A stretch of 64,000 bases of DNA from Aliiroseovarius pelagivivens (GTDB lineage Bacteria > Pseudomonadota > Alphaproteobacteria > Rhodobacterales > Rhodobacteraceae): positions 124,001 through 188,000 of the forward strand of contig NZ_OMOI01000002.1 in assembly GCF_900302485.1 (NCBI RefSeq), in the 5' to 3' direction. Under the pieces are notes generated by a model. It worked only from the letters and a program-made list of their open reading frames with translations. It did no database searches and had not been told where the DNA came from. The position numbers and the translations under genes are program-made. Numbering within the stretch: position 1 is the stretch's first letter; the number at the start of each line of letters is the position of its first letter. Shown here one piece after another: positions 33,608 to 42,604 of this stretch.

Positions 33608-34873
33608 CTATCGCCTATCTCGGACCGAATAATAGACCATGGTCGCGACCACCCAGATACCGGTCAAGAAACCGGCAAGAGTGACCAGGATGACCAGGCG
33701 CTGCGGGTATTGGGGGGTTTCGGCCAATGTCGGCTCGATATAGGCCGCAAGATAGCGAGACTTCCGCGCGGCTTCGGCGGTGGCCATATCCAACGACGCA
33801 AGCGCTGTCAGATAGGCTTGCTCGGCGAACTGCTTGTCGATCGACAGTCGTTCGTAGTCGCCGATCAAGTTGGCATAGGCCCCATTCACAGTGCCATCAG
33901 TTGCGCTGAAACGGGCACGTTCCTGTTCTAGCCGCTGCTCGATCACATCTACACGGCGGCGCGATTGAACAAGGCGCGGGTCGCCCTCGCGCGCAGTTTG
34001 CATCAGGATATCCAGATCGATCTGAGCCGATGCCAGCTGGTTTTGAAGCGAGTTCAAAAGCCCCATGCGGCCAACGATGTCGGCCTCGGGGTCGATGATC
34101 TGGGTTTCCAGCCGGAATTTCTGGATCGCAGCGCGCGCCGAGCTGAGGCGCTCTAGCGCTTTCTCAAGCTCGCTTCGGGCATAGCTGGTTGTGTCTTCGC
34201 GTGAGACAGCCGTCAGCTTGTTGATCATGAGAGTGCTCTCTTCATAGATCGCATCGGCAACTGCCTTGGCATCCTCGGGACTGAAGGCTGTGACGCGCAC
34301 CTCGATCAAGCCCGAGCCGCTGTCATAGAACACCTTCACAACCCGGCCCCAGAATTTCTGAAGCCCTTCGATCGTCACGTCGGGGCTGATGCCGAAGATC
34401 GGATCGGATGGCATGTGGTACATCGACCGCAGGTCGAGCCGTTCATCCACAAGCCGAACGATGCGCTGGCTTTGAATAAACTCGAACAGAACATCGGTAT
34501 CGGTCCCGCTGGATGATCCGGCCAGTTCAGTGATGCCCCCCAGCATCTCAACCGGTGACGCGCTGTCTTCGGCTCGGACCGAGAACCCCAGATAGGATGC
34601 GTACTGATCCTTGGCGATCACATAAAGATACGCGGTCGCCAACAAGATCGGCGCCAATACGCCGAGCATGAAGAATCTGCGGATCATGTTGTGGCGTCTG
34701 CGACGGCGGGCCGGCTTGGCATGCGGGCGCGGAGGCGGAAGGTTCTTGTCATCCTGCCCTTCAGAACCCCAACCATCATCGTCCAGCTCATCTTGCTCGG
34801 CGTGAGAGGTCGCGGCATCCTTGTCGATTTCGGCCTCGGCCTTTGGCTTGGGCGCTTCGGGGGACTGGGTCAT
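33608..34873 (-). CDS. Capsule export inner-membrane protein (KpsE-like)
   Basis: The 421-aa protein has an acidic cytoplasmic N-terminus, a first transmembrane helix near residues 65-85 (FFMLGVLAPILLATAYLYVI), a long periplasmic coiled coil of Ala/Arg/Glu heptads (about 220-360), and a second helix near the C-terminus (VILVTLAGFLTGIWVVATMV). This is the PCP/MPA-type periplasmic adaptor that links the ABC exporter to the outer-membrane OPX pore. It is transcribed with the KpsT-like gene and divergently from the KpsM-like gene. Confidence 0.9.
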   Translation of the reverse strand: MTQSPEAPKPKAEAEIDKDAATSHAEQDELDDDGWGSEGQDDKNLPPPRPHAKPARRRRRHNMIRRFFMLGVLAPILLATAYLYVIAKDQYASYLGFSVRAEDSASPVEMLGGITELAGSSSGTDTDVLFEFIQSQRIVRLVDERLDLRSMYHMPSDPIFGISPDVTIEGLQKFWGRVVKVFYDSGSGLIEVRVTAFSPEDAKAVADAIYEESTLMINKLTAVSREDTTSYARSELEKALERLSSARAAIQKFRLETQIIDPEADIVGRMGLLNSLQNQLASAQIDLDILMQTAREGDPRLVQSRRRVDVIEQRLEQERARFSATDGTVNGAYANLIGDYERLSIDKQFAEQAYLTALASLDMATAEAARKSRYLAAYIEPTLAETPQYPQRLVILVTLAGFLTGIWVVATMVYYSVRDRR

Positions 34874-34964
34874 TTGCTATCCACGGTAAAACATTTTGCA
34901 AATCATATGCATTGGCGGCAGTTATCGGATACCTCTTAGGACGAATCAACTCGATATTGCTCAT

Positions 34965-35756
34965 ATGACTACGTCACACGCCGCAGATCCTACCCGTTTC
35001 AAGATGGCACGCACCATCGTCGCGCTAATGCTGCGCGAAATGTCATCGACGTATGGGCGGTCGACAGGCGGATATATCTGGGCCCTGATCGAACCGATCA
35101 GCGGCATTGCCTTCCTGACTGTCGTCTTTTCCTACGCGCTGCGTTCTCCGTCGATCGGGGACAGTTTTGCGCTGTATTACGCGACCGGAATGCTGCCCCT
35201 TGGGCTGTTCAGGCAACTAAGCTCGAAAACGGCCGGTGCGATCAGGTACTCGAAACCTCTTCTGGGTTACCCCCGAGTAACCTTCATTGACACGATTCTG
35301 GCGCGGGTCATCCTGAACAGCTTCACGCATATTCTGATCAGTGCCATGCTGATCGGCGGGATGGTGCTGATCAGCCCCTCGTTTGTCTTCCTCAATATGC
35401 CGGAAATCGGTCTCGCCTTCATCATGTCGATATCGCTTGGTGTGGGAATCGGTACGCTGAACTGCTTCCTGTTTTGGCGTGTCGACTGGTGGCAGCCGCT
35501 GTGGAAGGTTCTCATGCGCCCGCTGTTCATCATCTCGGGCGTTCTGTATAATTTCGATGACCTGCCTGCCTTCGCGCAGGACATTTTGTGGTGGAATCCG
35601 ATTGTTCATGTGGTCGGCCAAATGCGCATGGGCGTCTTTGCCACTTACGAACCTACCTATATTTCGTACATCTTTGTCTTCTCCATTTCTCTGGTTACTT
35701 TGTCGGCAGGGCTAACGCTGCTAAGCCGGTTTCACGACGACATCCTGTATAAGTAG
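34965..35756 (+). CDS. Polysaccharide ABC exporter permease (KpsM-like)
   Basis: The 263-aa membrane protein has about six helices and the ABC2-type pattern MLREMSSTYGRSTGGYIWALIEPI, then FALYYATGMLPLGLF and RPLFIISGVLYNFDDLPAFAQDILWWNPIVHVVG. It is the channel half of the capsule ABC exporter whose ATPase is on the opposite strand. The ATG at 34965 was chosen to give the expected cytoplasmic N-terminus; the short 91-nt divergent gap to the KpsE-like gene carries both promoters. Confidence 0.9.
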   Translation: MTTSHAADPTRFKMARTIVALMLREMSSTYGRSTGGYIWALIEPISGIAFLTVVFSYALRSPSIGDSFALYYATGMLPLGLFRQLSSKTAGAIRYSKPLLGYPRVTFIDTILARVILNSFTHILISAMLIGGMVLISPSFVFLNMPEIGLAFIMSISLGVGIGTLNCFLFWRVDWWQPLWKVLMRPLFIISGVLYNFDDLPAFAQDILWWNPIVHVVGQMRMGVFATYEPTYISYIFVFSISLVTLSAGLTLLSRFHDDILYK

Positions 35757-35906
35757 ACAGGAATTCAGGGTTCCGATGGCAATCTGCGCTAGATTGGCTT
35801 GAACTGAACACAGTTAGATGCAATCTCTCGCTCGCTGCCCGACGGCCTTTATGTCCTAAGGGTGACAGGGCATTTGATACGTGAAGACACGGGAGAGTGG
35901 CAGAGC

Positions 35907-37007
35907 ATGATTTTCGGAAAACGCAAGGCATCCGGCCGCATGCTGCTGATACATATCGGCGACCACAAGACTGGATCGACAACCATTCAGAATGCCTTTG
36001 CAAAAAGCTGCATCCAGATCGAGGGCGAAACCCCCTGCTATCCAAATCGCCTGAATCACAACTTCCTGCCATCGGCCCTGTACGACCGGTACAAGGGGAA
36101 GGGCCTGAAGACCGATGCACGCAGCCGCGCCATTCTGACCAAACTAGGTCAGAATCTGAAGGCCGCATCGACGAAATACAGTTTGATATCGGGCGAAATG
36201 CTGGAGCGTACTCCGCCTGCACAGCTGAAACGTTTCATCGACGACTACACCGGATCGGCATTTGATGAGGTGAAGGTCATCTCTTATGTACGCCCCCATG
36301 CAGAACGACTTTTGTCCGGCTATGCCGAGGTGACCAAAATTGGTGGGAACCAGAAAAGCCTGCAGGCTTTTTGCGACAATATGGCCAAAGGTGACCGCCT
36401 GCTTTACGCGAAGCGGTTCCAAGCATGGCGCGATGCTTTTGGCGATCAGTTCATCTTGCGCCCAATGATACCCAGCGCTTTGACAAACGAGTCGTTGCTT
36501 GACGACTTCATCATCCACGGCTTCGGAACCGAAAACTTCGAAATCACCCCGTTTGATGACGACAACAAATCCCTGAGCTTGCAAGACCTTATGCTTCTGA
36601 AGGCGTTGCAATCGCGCATTTCCGATCAGCCGAAAACGACTCGTCATACATTCGGGCGCGAGGTCGCCCGACATCTGGGACACCAACCTTCGACTGCGAA
36701 TGACGAGAAGCTGCGGATGCATGTCGAGCTGGCACAGAGCATTGCAGAACACTATGCCGAAGATGCACACACGGTGGACACGGCGTTCTTTGGCGGGGAG
36801 CCGTTGCTGGAAAACGCGCTGGATGTCGCCATAAAAAAGGCCAGCCCGTCGGTCACATCGACCGATCCGGCGGACCACTTCCCGGCCAGCGAATTGCGTC
36901 GCATTCATGCGCTGGGGGATCTGTTCAACATGATGATCAGCGCGACCGACACCGATTGGTCCAAGATCTTCCGCACCGCACGCATTGATGCGCTGCACAA
37001 AAACTGA
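35907..37007 (+). CDS. Sulfotransferase-like protein 1 of polysaccharide locus
   Basis: The 366-aa protein has a sulfotransferase P-loop-like motif LIHIGDHKTGSTTIQNAF (a 5'-phosphosulfate loop with K-T-G-S-T) and a VISYVRPHAERLLSGY segment in the place of the 3'-phosphate motif (normally RDP). The same architecture is seen in the next gene and in the one at 44764, so these look like a local family. It probably transfers sulfate to a glycan, though the acceptor and even the PAPS donor are not certain. The start at 35907 is chosen from the MIFGKRKASGRM context and may be slightly off. Confidence 0.7.
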   Translation: MIFGKRKASGRMLLIHIGDHKTGSTTIQNAFAKSCIQIEGETPCYPNRLNHNFLPSALYDRYKGKGLKTDARSRAILTKLGQNLKAASTKYSLISGEMLERTPPAQLKRFIDDYTGSAFDEVKVISYVRPHAERLLSGYAEVTKIGGNQKSLQAFCDNMAKGDRLLYAKRFQAWRDAFGDQFILRPMIPSALTNESLLDDFIIHGFGTENFEITPFDDDNKSLSLQDLMLLKALQSRISDQPKTTRHTFGREVARHLGHQPSTANDEKLRMHVELAQSIAEHYAEDAHTVDTAFFGGEPLLENALDVAIKKASPSVTSTDPADHFPASELRRIHALGDLFNMMISATDTDWSKIFRTARIDALHKN

Positions 37008-37017
37008 AGGGAAGTTG

Positions 37018-37956
37018 ATGAGACAGCTCTGGCTTCACATCGGTTCGCACAAAACCGGCACATCATCGCTTCAACGTGCGCTGCTATATGCGCAAACCCA
37101 CAATCTGCTTGGCGACCTGACCTATGCCCACTGCCCCAAAAGCTCCAGCATCAATCAGCTGATTAGGGTTAAAGGAGCAGGCAAGGCACTTAAGACCACA
37201 GTTGATTTTCGCGGGTTAAAAGCGGCCTTCCCGGACAAGGGCAGCTATATTGCATCGTCCGAAATGTTCTTCTGGATCCACAACCCTCGGCAAGTGCGCA
37301 AGCTTGCCCGAGTCCTGAAGCGACAGTTCGACAAGATCCATATTGTGGCTTACCTGCGTCGACAGGATTCCTTGGCGATCTCGCATCGCAAGCAGGCCGT
37401 TATGCGGAACGCGGCAGAGGGGTTTTACGGCCTGCAGGTGTCAGCCCTGCCTACCTATCAACAGCACTTCGATCGCTATTTTCAGTATGATCAGAAGCTG
37501 AAAATCTGGGCCGATGCGTTCGGGAACGACAATCTGCACATTCGCAAATTCGAGAAGTCCGCATTGTTCAATCAGGACACGGTGGATGACTTCTTCCACC
37601 TACTTGGGCTTGCAACGCCCGAGTGGGGAGAGCACGCAAATCCCCCCCTGTCGCGCAAACAGCTTTTGGTCGGGCTGTATCAACGGTCCAAGGGCGTCGA
37701 ACGGCCCAAAGTCGCCCGACTAATCAAGAAGATTGAAGACCCCGACAAGCTGATCCCGTCACGCGCACAGGCCGAAGTCTTCCTAAGTCACTTCAAAGAC
37801 AGCAACCGACGTTTGGCTGAAATACTTGGTGACAAAGAGGCCCCGTTCTATTTCGATATGGATCTGTCCCGCTATCCTGAGGTTGGAAATGACACTGTCA
37901 CGGACGCTGAAATTGAGCAGTGGATTACTGCGCATTCAGACCCGCAGACCCCTTGA
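37018..37956 (+). CDS. Sulfotransferase-like protein 2 of polysaccharide locus
   Basis: The 312-aa protein begins MRQLWLHIGSHKTGTSSLQRAL, with the same HxGxHKTGT loop as the gene just upstream, and has IVAYLRRQDSLAISHRKQ in the 3'-phosphate region. The two genes are 10 nt apart and are probably paralogues after duplication with strong divergence. GGGAAG lies upstream of the ATG. Expected role is sulfation of a surface sugar; the acceptor is unknown. Confidence 0.72.
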   Translation: MRQLWLHIGSHKTGTSSLQRALLYAQTHNLLGDLTYAHCPKSSSINQLIRVKGAGKALKTTVDFRGLKAAFPDKGSYIASSEMFFWIHNPRQVRKLARVLKRQFDKIHIVAYLRRQDSLAISHRKQAVMRNAAEGFYGLQVSALPTYQQHFDRYFQYDQKLKIWADAFGNDNLHIRKFEKSALFNQDTVDDFFHLLGLATPEWGEHANPPLSRKQLLVGLYQRSKGVERPKVARLIKKIEDPDKLIPSRAQAEVFLSHFKDSNRRLAEILGDKEAPFYFDMDLSRYPEVGNDTVTDAEIEQWITAHSDPQTP

Positions 37957-38014
37957 AATCTTGTAACTCTACCGACGTCACACTATACATCGCGCGACGC
38001 AGATAAGGTGCATT

Positions 38015-39844
38015 ATGAAAGTCTCGTTCTACTCCGCCTACCACAAGCTATCGCCGCGAGTTTCGTCGAAAAGCATTAAGCCCATCCATGTAGGAGCCAC
38101 CTTCGCCAGCGCTCCTCTGTCGGGTATGCTTGCGGACAACACGGGCGACAACATCTCGGACAAGAACGGGTCTTTTTGCGAGCTGACAGCGCTGTACTGG
38201 GCCTGGAAAAACGACCGTGACAGCGACTTCATCGGGTTGATGCACTATCGCCGCTTGCTGGATGTCGCGGGCGAAATCAACGACGGCCCGGCAGAGGCCT
38301 ATGTCGGCGCAGTAGACATCGACAGCTGGACCGGCCGCGCCGAGGCGTGGATGGAAGCCGAACTGGACAACTGGGACATCGTTCTGCCGCGCCTTCATGA
38401 AATGGGCGTCAGCGTCGAGAACAACTATTTGGCTGGCCACCACAAGGAAGACTTCGACAAGATGCGCGACGTGATCGCCGCAGATCACCCCACCTATCTG
38501 GACGCGTTCAACACGGCGTCGGCGTCAACCGACATGCGCCTTGGCAACATCGCATTGATGCGCCGCGAGGTCTTTGACCGGTATTGCGCCTGGCTGTTTG
38601 ATATCCTGCTGAAGGTGGATGCGGCGGCCATTGATCGGAGCAACTACAGCCCCTATCAATCCCGCTATATCGGCTTTCTGGCCGAGCGGTTGATGACAGC
38701 ATTTGTCATCCATGAACAGCAAACCAATCCCTCTACACGCATCCGCGAAACTGCGATTGTAAACCTGTCGAAGGCGGTTGTGACGCCGTACCTGACACAA
38801 CAGGACAAACCCGCCGACGACGTGATGAACATCGCGATTGCGGCAGACCGGAACTACCTGCCGCATGCCTCGGCTATGATGAGCTCGTTGCTGGCACATT
38901 CCGACCCGAAGCGCCCCATCGCGCTGTACTTCCTGCATTCGGGCATCGAGTTCGATGATATCGAGATTTTTGACGGCTGGTTGAAATCCCAGCGCGCAAA
39001 CATTCAGCTGCACGCCATCGACACTGGCAATTATTTCGATGACAGCTATCGCTCGTCCAGCCGTGCGCCATCGAACGCGACCTATAACCGGTTCCTGCTG
39101 TTCAACCTGCTGCCGGGGCTTGATCGCCTGCTGTATCTGGACGTGGACATCATCCTGAAAACGGATGTGTGCAAGCTGTACGACGCGGATATTGGCGACG
39201 CCAAGATCGGTGCGGTGCCGGATTGGATCATGACCCGCACCCTGACCGGCCCCATTCCGACCATTGACCCGGACGTGCCGGACCTGTCCGCCTATCACCG
39301 CGAGCGGTTAGAGATGTCGGACGACCAGATTGCGCGCTATTTCAACGCGGGCGTTCTGCTGTTCAACCTCAAGGCAATGGGTGACCTGAACGAACTGGGC
39401 CGCCACTTGCTGCACGAAGCGCAGAACGGGCGCTACCTGTTCCGCGACCAAGACATTCTGAACAAGGCATTCAAGGATGACCTGCATGTTCTGGATGGAC
39501 GCTGGAACGTGTTCAACTCGGTCGACGCTGCCTATTCGAAAGTGCCCAAGCCCAACCACGCCAAGGCGATGGAAGCGCGTCGCGACCCGTGGATCATTCA
39601 CTATGCCGACCGCGCCTATAAGCCATGGCATGGCGTCGCCGTACCGCAATCGGGCCTCTATTGGCAGGCGTTGATCAATACGCCCTATTATGGCGAGGTG
39701 ATGGCCTCGCTTCAGGCTGCCAGCCGTCGCAAGCTGTTCGACAAAACACGCATCGTCGAAGCTGGGAAGGCCGTCGGGCAGAAGTATCCGTCTCTGAACC
39801 GCCCCCTTCTGATCACCTATAATACCATCCGCAAGATCCGGTAG
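38015..39844 (+). CDS. DUF4422-GT8 fusion glycosyltransferase
   Basis: The 609-aa protein joins two domains. Residues 1-260 match DUF4422, with CELTALYWAWKN and GLMHYRR motifs common in sugar-locus proteins. Residues 270-560 form a family 8 glycosyltransferase, with MNIAIAADRNYLPHASAMMSSL and the metal DxD as D376-V-D378 in RLLYLDVDII. Retaining GT8 enzymes use UDP-sugars. The Rhodobacter SQDG enzyme SqdD also belongs to GT8, so a sulfoquinovosyl donor is a possibility worth testing given the nearby sqdB. It lies between sulfotransferase-like genes. Confidence 0.85.
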   Translation: MKVSFYSAYHKLSPRVSSKSIKPIHVGATFASAPLSGMLADNTGDNISDKNGSFCELTALYWAWKNDRDSDFIGLMHYRRLLDVAGEINDGPAEAYVGAVDIDSWTGRAEAWMEAELDNWDIVLPRLHEMGVSVENNYLAGHHKEDFDKMRDVIAADHPTYLDAFNTASASTDMRLGNIALMRREVFDRYCAWLFDILLKVDAAAIDRSNYSPYQSRYIGFLAERLMTAFVIHEQQTNPSTRIRETAIVNLSKAVVTPYLTQQDKPADDVMNIAIAADRNYLPHASAMMSSLLAHSDPKRPIALYFLHSGIEFDDIEIFDGWLKSQRANIQLHAIDTGNYFDDSYRSSSRAPSNATYNRFLLFNLLPGLDRLLYLDVDIILKTDVCKLYDADIGDAKIGAVPDWIMTRTLTGPIPTIDPDVPDLSAYHRERLEMSDDQIARYFNAGVLLFNLKAMGDLNELGRHLLHEAQNGRYLFRDQDILNKAFKDDLHVLDGRWNVFNSVDAAYSKVPKPNHAKAMEARRDPWIIHYADRAYKPWHGVAVPQSGLYWQALINTPYYGEVMASLQAASRRKLFDKTRIVEAGKAVGQKYPSLNRPLLITYNTIRKIR

Positions 39845-39848
39845 TCGC

Positions 39849-40544
39849 ATGAAGGCGGTTCTGAAATCCCTTGGCAATCGCCTACAGCGCAGCTCTTCGG
39901 TGACGCAGATCGAGGGGCCGGTACACATCATTGCATCGCCCTATAAAACGGGGTCGACCTCGGTTGGGAAATCGCTGATTGCCTTGGGCGTCGGTCACCG
40001 CGAAATGCAGCATGATGGCGCGCTTTTGAAAGCCACCAAACCTGCGGCACGGCGCTATCGAAAGCAACTTGCAGGCGCACGCGACTTCCGGGCCTTCGAG
40101 GCTGCAAAAAAAGACAAGGTGCTAGAGCAGTTCAAGCCGCTTGTGGCGAAAGCCGCGCGCTATGACATCTTTCACGATGCCCCAATGGGGCACACACATC
40201 TGCATCCATTCATCCGCAAGATCATCGCCCCCGAGGCACGATTCATCTGGGTTAACCGCGATCCCGAGGGTTGGCTGGAAAGCGTGCGTAAATGGGAAAC
40301 ATCGCACCCCGAGATCTATCGCTACCAAGGTCTATGGAAGACCGATCCGGACGCACGTATCGCCAACCGATTGGCATTTTGGAAGCGCCATCACGAGGCG
40401 TTTCTGGCACTGGCCGACACCTTCCCGGATCATTGCGTCGAGCTTCAGTGGAGCGATCTGAAAAGCTACTCGGCACTGGCGACGTTCTATGGTGTGGACG
40501 AGCCCAAGGACGCGTTCCCGCATACCAACGCAGCTAAGAGCTGA
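39849..40544 (+). CDS. Sulfotransferase-like protein 3 of polysaccharide locus
   Basis: The 231-aa protein has the loop IIASPYKTGSTSVGKSL and a clear 3'-phosphate motif FIWVNRDPEGWLESVRKW, the best sulfotransferase match among the locus members. It follows the GT8 fusion gene by 4 nt and so is probably co-transcribed. It would act on the same glycan. It converges on cysH, whose product consumes activated sulfate, whereas this enzyme needs PAPS. Confidence 0.75.
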   Translation: MKAVLKSLGNRLQRSSSVTQIEGPVHIIASPYKTGSTSVGKSLIALGVGHREMQHDGALLKATKPAARRYRKQLAGARDFRAFEAAKKDKVLEQFKPLVAKAARYDIFHDAPMGHTHLHPFIRKIIAPEARFIWVNRDPEGWLESVRKWETSHPEIYRYQGLWKTDPDARIANRLAFWKRHHEAFLALADTFPDHCVELQWSDLKSYSALATFYGVDEPKDAFPHTNAAKS

Positions 40545-40550
40545 ACTGGC

Positions 40551-41291
40551 TTAGCTTCCGCCGCGGACCATTTTACCGTCAACAAAGTGAATGCCGCATT
40601 CGGTCTTTTCACTGTCCGCCCAGCGCCCGGCGCGGGCGTCTTCACCGGGTTTCACCGCGCGCGTACAGGGAAGGCAACCCACCGACAGATAGCCCCGCTC
40701 TTTCAACGGGTGGTCGGGCAGGTCATGCGCCTTGAAATAGGCAGTTACATCATCAGCGGTCCAGTCCAGCAGCGGATTGACCTTAAGCCAGCGGTCCTGC
40801 GTTTCGAACAACTCCAGCTCAGACCGCGTCGCAGCCTGTCCACGCTTGCGCCCGGTAATCCAGCAATCCAGCCCGCGCAGAGCGGCCAGCATCGGCAGCG
40901 TCTTGCGTACGTGGCAGCACAGATCGGTGTTTGACTGGTGCAGAATACCATCCGGGTCATCGGCCTTCACGCTGGCAGGCCGCGGACGGACAGTCTGGAT
41001 GTTGCACAGACCAAGCCGTGACACCAGATCTTCGCGGTACTGGAGCGTTTCGGGGAAGTGCATGCCTGTTTCAAGAAAGATCACGGGCACATAGGGATCA
41101 ATGCGTGACACCATATGCAAAAGCACGGCGGCCTCAGTCCCGAAGGACGACACCAGTCCAATCCGTCCGGGAAAGAGCGTCTTGATCGCGTGTTTCAGGA
41201 CATCTTCGGCAGGGAGCTGGTCATAACTTTCCGTCAGACCCTGCGCTTTTTCACGCAGCTCGATGCGTGCATTTGTTTCCAGAGCGTGCAT
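40551..41291 (-). CDS. cysH: Adenylyl-sulfate (APS/PAPS) reductase CysH
   Basis: The 246-aa protein reduces activated sulfate to sulfite. It has the substrate loop VSSFGTEAAVLLH, the four cysteines of the APS-reductase [4Fe-4S] type (C125-C126 and C206-x-x-C209) and the C-terminal catalytic C232 in TECGIH. Sulfite is the sulfur donor used by SQD1/SqdB enzymes; sqdB is the next gene upstream, 68 nt away. A terminator between the two suggests that they are not a simple operon. No other sulfate-assimilation gene is in the window, so an assimilatory role cannot be excluded. Confidence 0.92.
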   Translation of the reverse strand: MHALETNARIELREKAQGLTESYDQLPAEDVLKHAIKTLFPGRIGLVSSFGTEAAVLLHMVSRIDPYVPVIFLETGMHFPETLQYREDLVSRLGLCNIQTVRPRPASVKADDPDGILHQSNTDLCCHVRKTLPMLAALRGLDCWITGRKRGQAATRSELELFETQDRWLKVNPLLDWTADDVTAYFKAHDLPDHPLKERGYLSVGCLPCTRAVKPGEDARAGRWADSEKTECGIHFVDGKMVRGGS

Positions 41292-41319
41292 GTGCCTGCC
41301 TTTGGTGTCTGGAGGACAA

Positions 41320-41353
41320 GAAACAAGGCCGCCACCTTTCGGCAGCGGCCCTG
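41320..41353 (-). terminator. Terminator between sqdB and cysH
   Basis: On the minus strand AGGGCCGCTGCC pairs with GGTGGCGGCCTT (about 12 bp with a few G-T pairs) around GAAA, then TTGTTTCTT follows. It would end or attenuate the sqdB transcript before cysH. Confidence 0.75.
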
Positions 41354-41359
41354 ATTATT

Positions 41360-42517
41360 TTATTTCCAAAGCGAGACGCAGGGGATCTTGGTCGTGTCGC
41401 AGCGTTCGGCGTATTTCTCGGCGATCTCTTTGACTTCGTCCATCAAGCCACCTTCCAGCTTGATCGGCTCAAGACCCAGACCCAGGAAGCGGTCGTTGGC
41501 AACATGCAGTTCGTTTTCGGCTGCTTCGTTGCGCGGGTTTTCCAGATAGGCGATTTCGGCGCCCATCATGTCGTGGATCATCTTGGCCAGATCACGGACG
41601 CGGTGCGTTTCGGTCATCTGGTTCAGGATGTTCACACGCTCGCCGGCTTGCGGCGGATTTTCCAGTGCCAGCTCGATGCAGCGGCAGGTGTCCTGAATGT
41701 GGATGAAGGCGCGGGTCTGACCACCCGTGCCGTGCACGGTCATCGGATAATCCACAGCCGCCTGCATGATGAAGCGGTTCAGTACGGTGCCATAGTCGCC
41801 GTCATAGTCGAAACGGTTGATCAGACGCTCGTCCATCTTGGTTTCGGCAGTCTGGGTGCCCCAAACGATACCCTGGTGCAGGTCGGTGACCTTCACGTCA
41901 TCGTTCTTGTTGTAGAAGGCGAACAGCAGTTGGTCCTGGCTTTTCGTCATGTGATAGATCGAACCCGGGTTGGTCGGGTACAGGATCTCGGTCTCGGTTT
42001 CGCCTTCTGGCGTGTCGACCTTCACCTTCAGGTAACCTTCAGGGATCTTCATGCCGGCGGTGCCATAGCCGTAGACGCCCATGGTGCCAAGGTGGATCAG
42101 GTGAACATCCAGACCGCTTTCAACCACAGCTGCCAGAACGTCGTTGGTGGCGTTCAGGTTGTTCGACACCGTATAGCGCTTGTGCGCAGCAGATTTCATC
42201 GAATAGGGGGCAGCGCGCTGTTCAGCGAAGTGGATGATCGCATCCGGCTTTTCGTCTTTGATCAGCGTCAGCAGGCGGTGATAGTGCTCACCCACGGTGA
42301 AGTTGTGGAACTGAATATCCTTGCCGGTCAGCTCTTTCCAGACGCGGATACGTTCGCCGATCGGGCGGATCGGGGTCAGGCTGTCCACTTCGAGCTCAAT
42401 GTCGATTTCACGGCGCGACAGGTTGTCGACGATAATGACATCATGGCCACGGTTGGACAGGTACAGGGCGTTCGGCCAGCCGCAGAATCCGTCACCACCT
42501 AGAATGATTACTTTCAT
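41360..42517 (-). CDS. sqdB: UDP-sulfoquinovose synthase-like epimerase (SqdB/SQD1 family)
   Basis: The 385-aa short-chain dehydrogenase has the signature of SQD1/SqdB rather than of ordinary epimerases: the NAD loop [43 protein letters not shown]145 in LGTMGVYG, the Y188-x3-K192 pair (YHMTK), [15 protein letters not shown] and [16 protein letters not shown]1 condenses UDP-glucose with sulfite to UDP-sulfoquinovose. Here it could feed a surface glycan or the sulfolipid SQDG. The CysH next door makes sulfite. Other SQD1-like proteins, such as archaeal Agl3, act in glycosylation. Confidence 0.85.
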   Translation of the reverse strand: MKVIILGGDGFCGWPNALYLSNRGHDVIIVDNLSRREIDIELEVDSLTPIRPIGERIRVWKELTGKDIQFHNFTVGEHYHRLLTLIKDEKPDAIIHFAEQRAAPYSMKSAAHKRYTVSNNLNATNDVLAAVVESGLDVHLIHLGTMGVYGYGTAGMKIPEGYLKVKVDTPEGETETEILYPTNPGSIYHMTKSQDQLLFAFYNKNDDVKVTDLHQGIVWGTQTAETKMDERLINRFDYDGDYGTVLNRFIMQAAVDYPMTVHGTGGQTRAFIHIQDTCRCIELALENPPQAGERVNILNQMTETHRVRDLAKMIHDMMGAEIAYLENPRNEAAENELHVANDRFLGLGLEPIKLEGGLMDEVKEIAEKYAERCDTTKIPCVSLWK

Positions 42518-42604
42518 GTTTCTTTACCCGCTATAATTAGGTTGGAACGAGCTATAGACCCGTTTCTATCAAAGGAAAACCTCTATCCGTGAAGCTGCGA
42601 CAGC

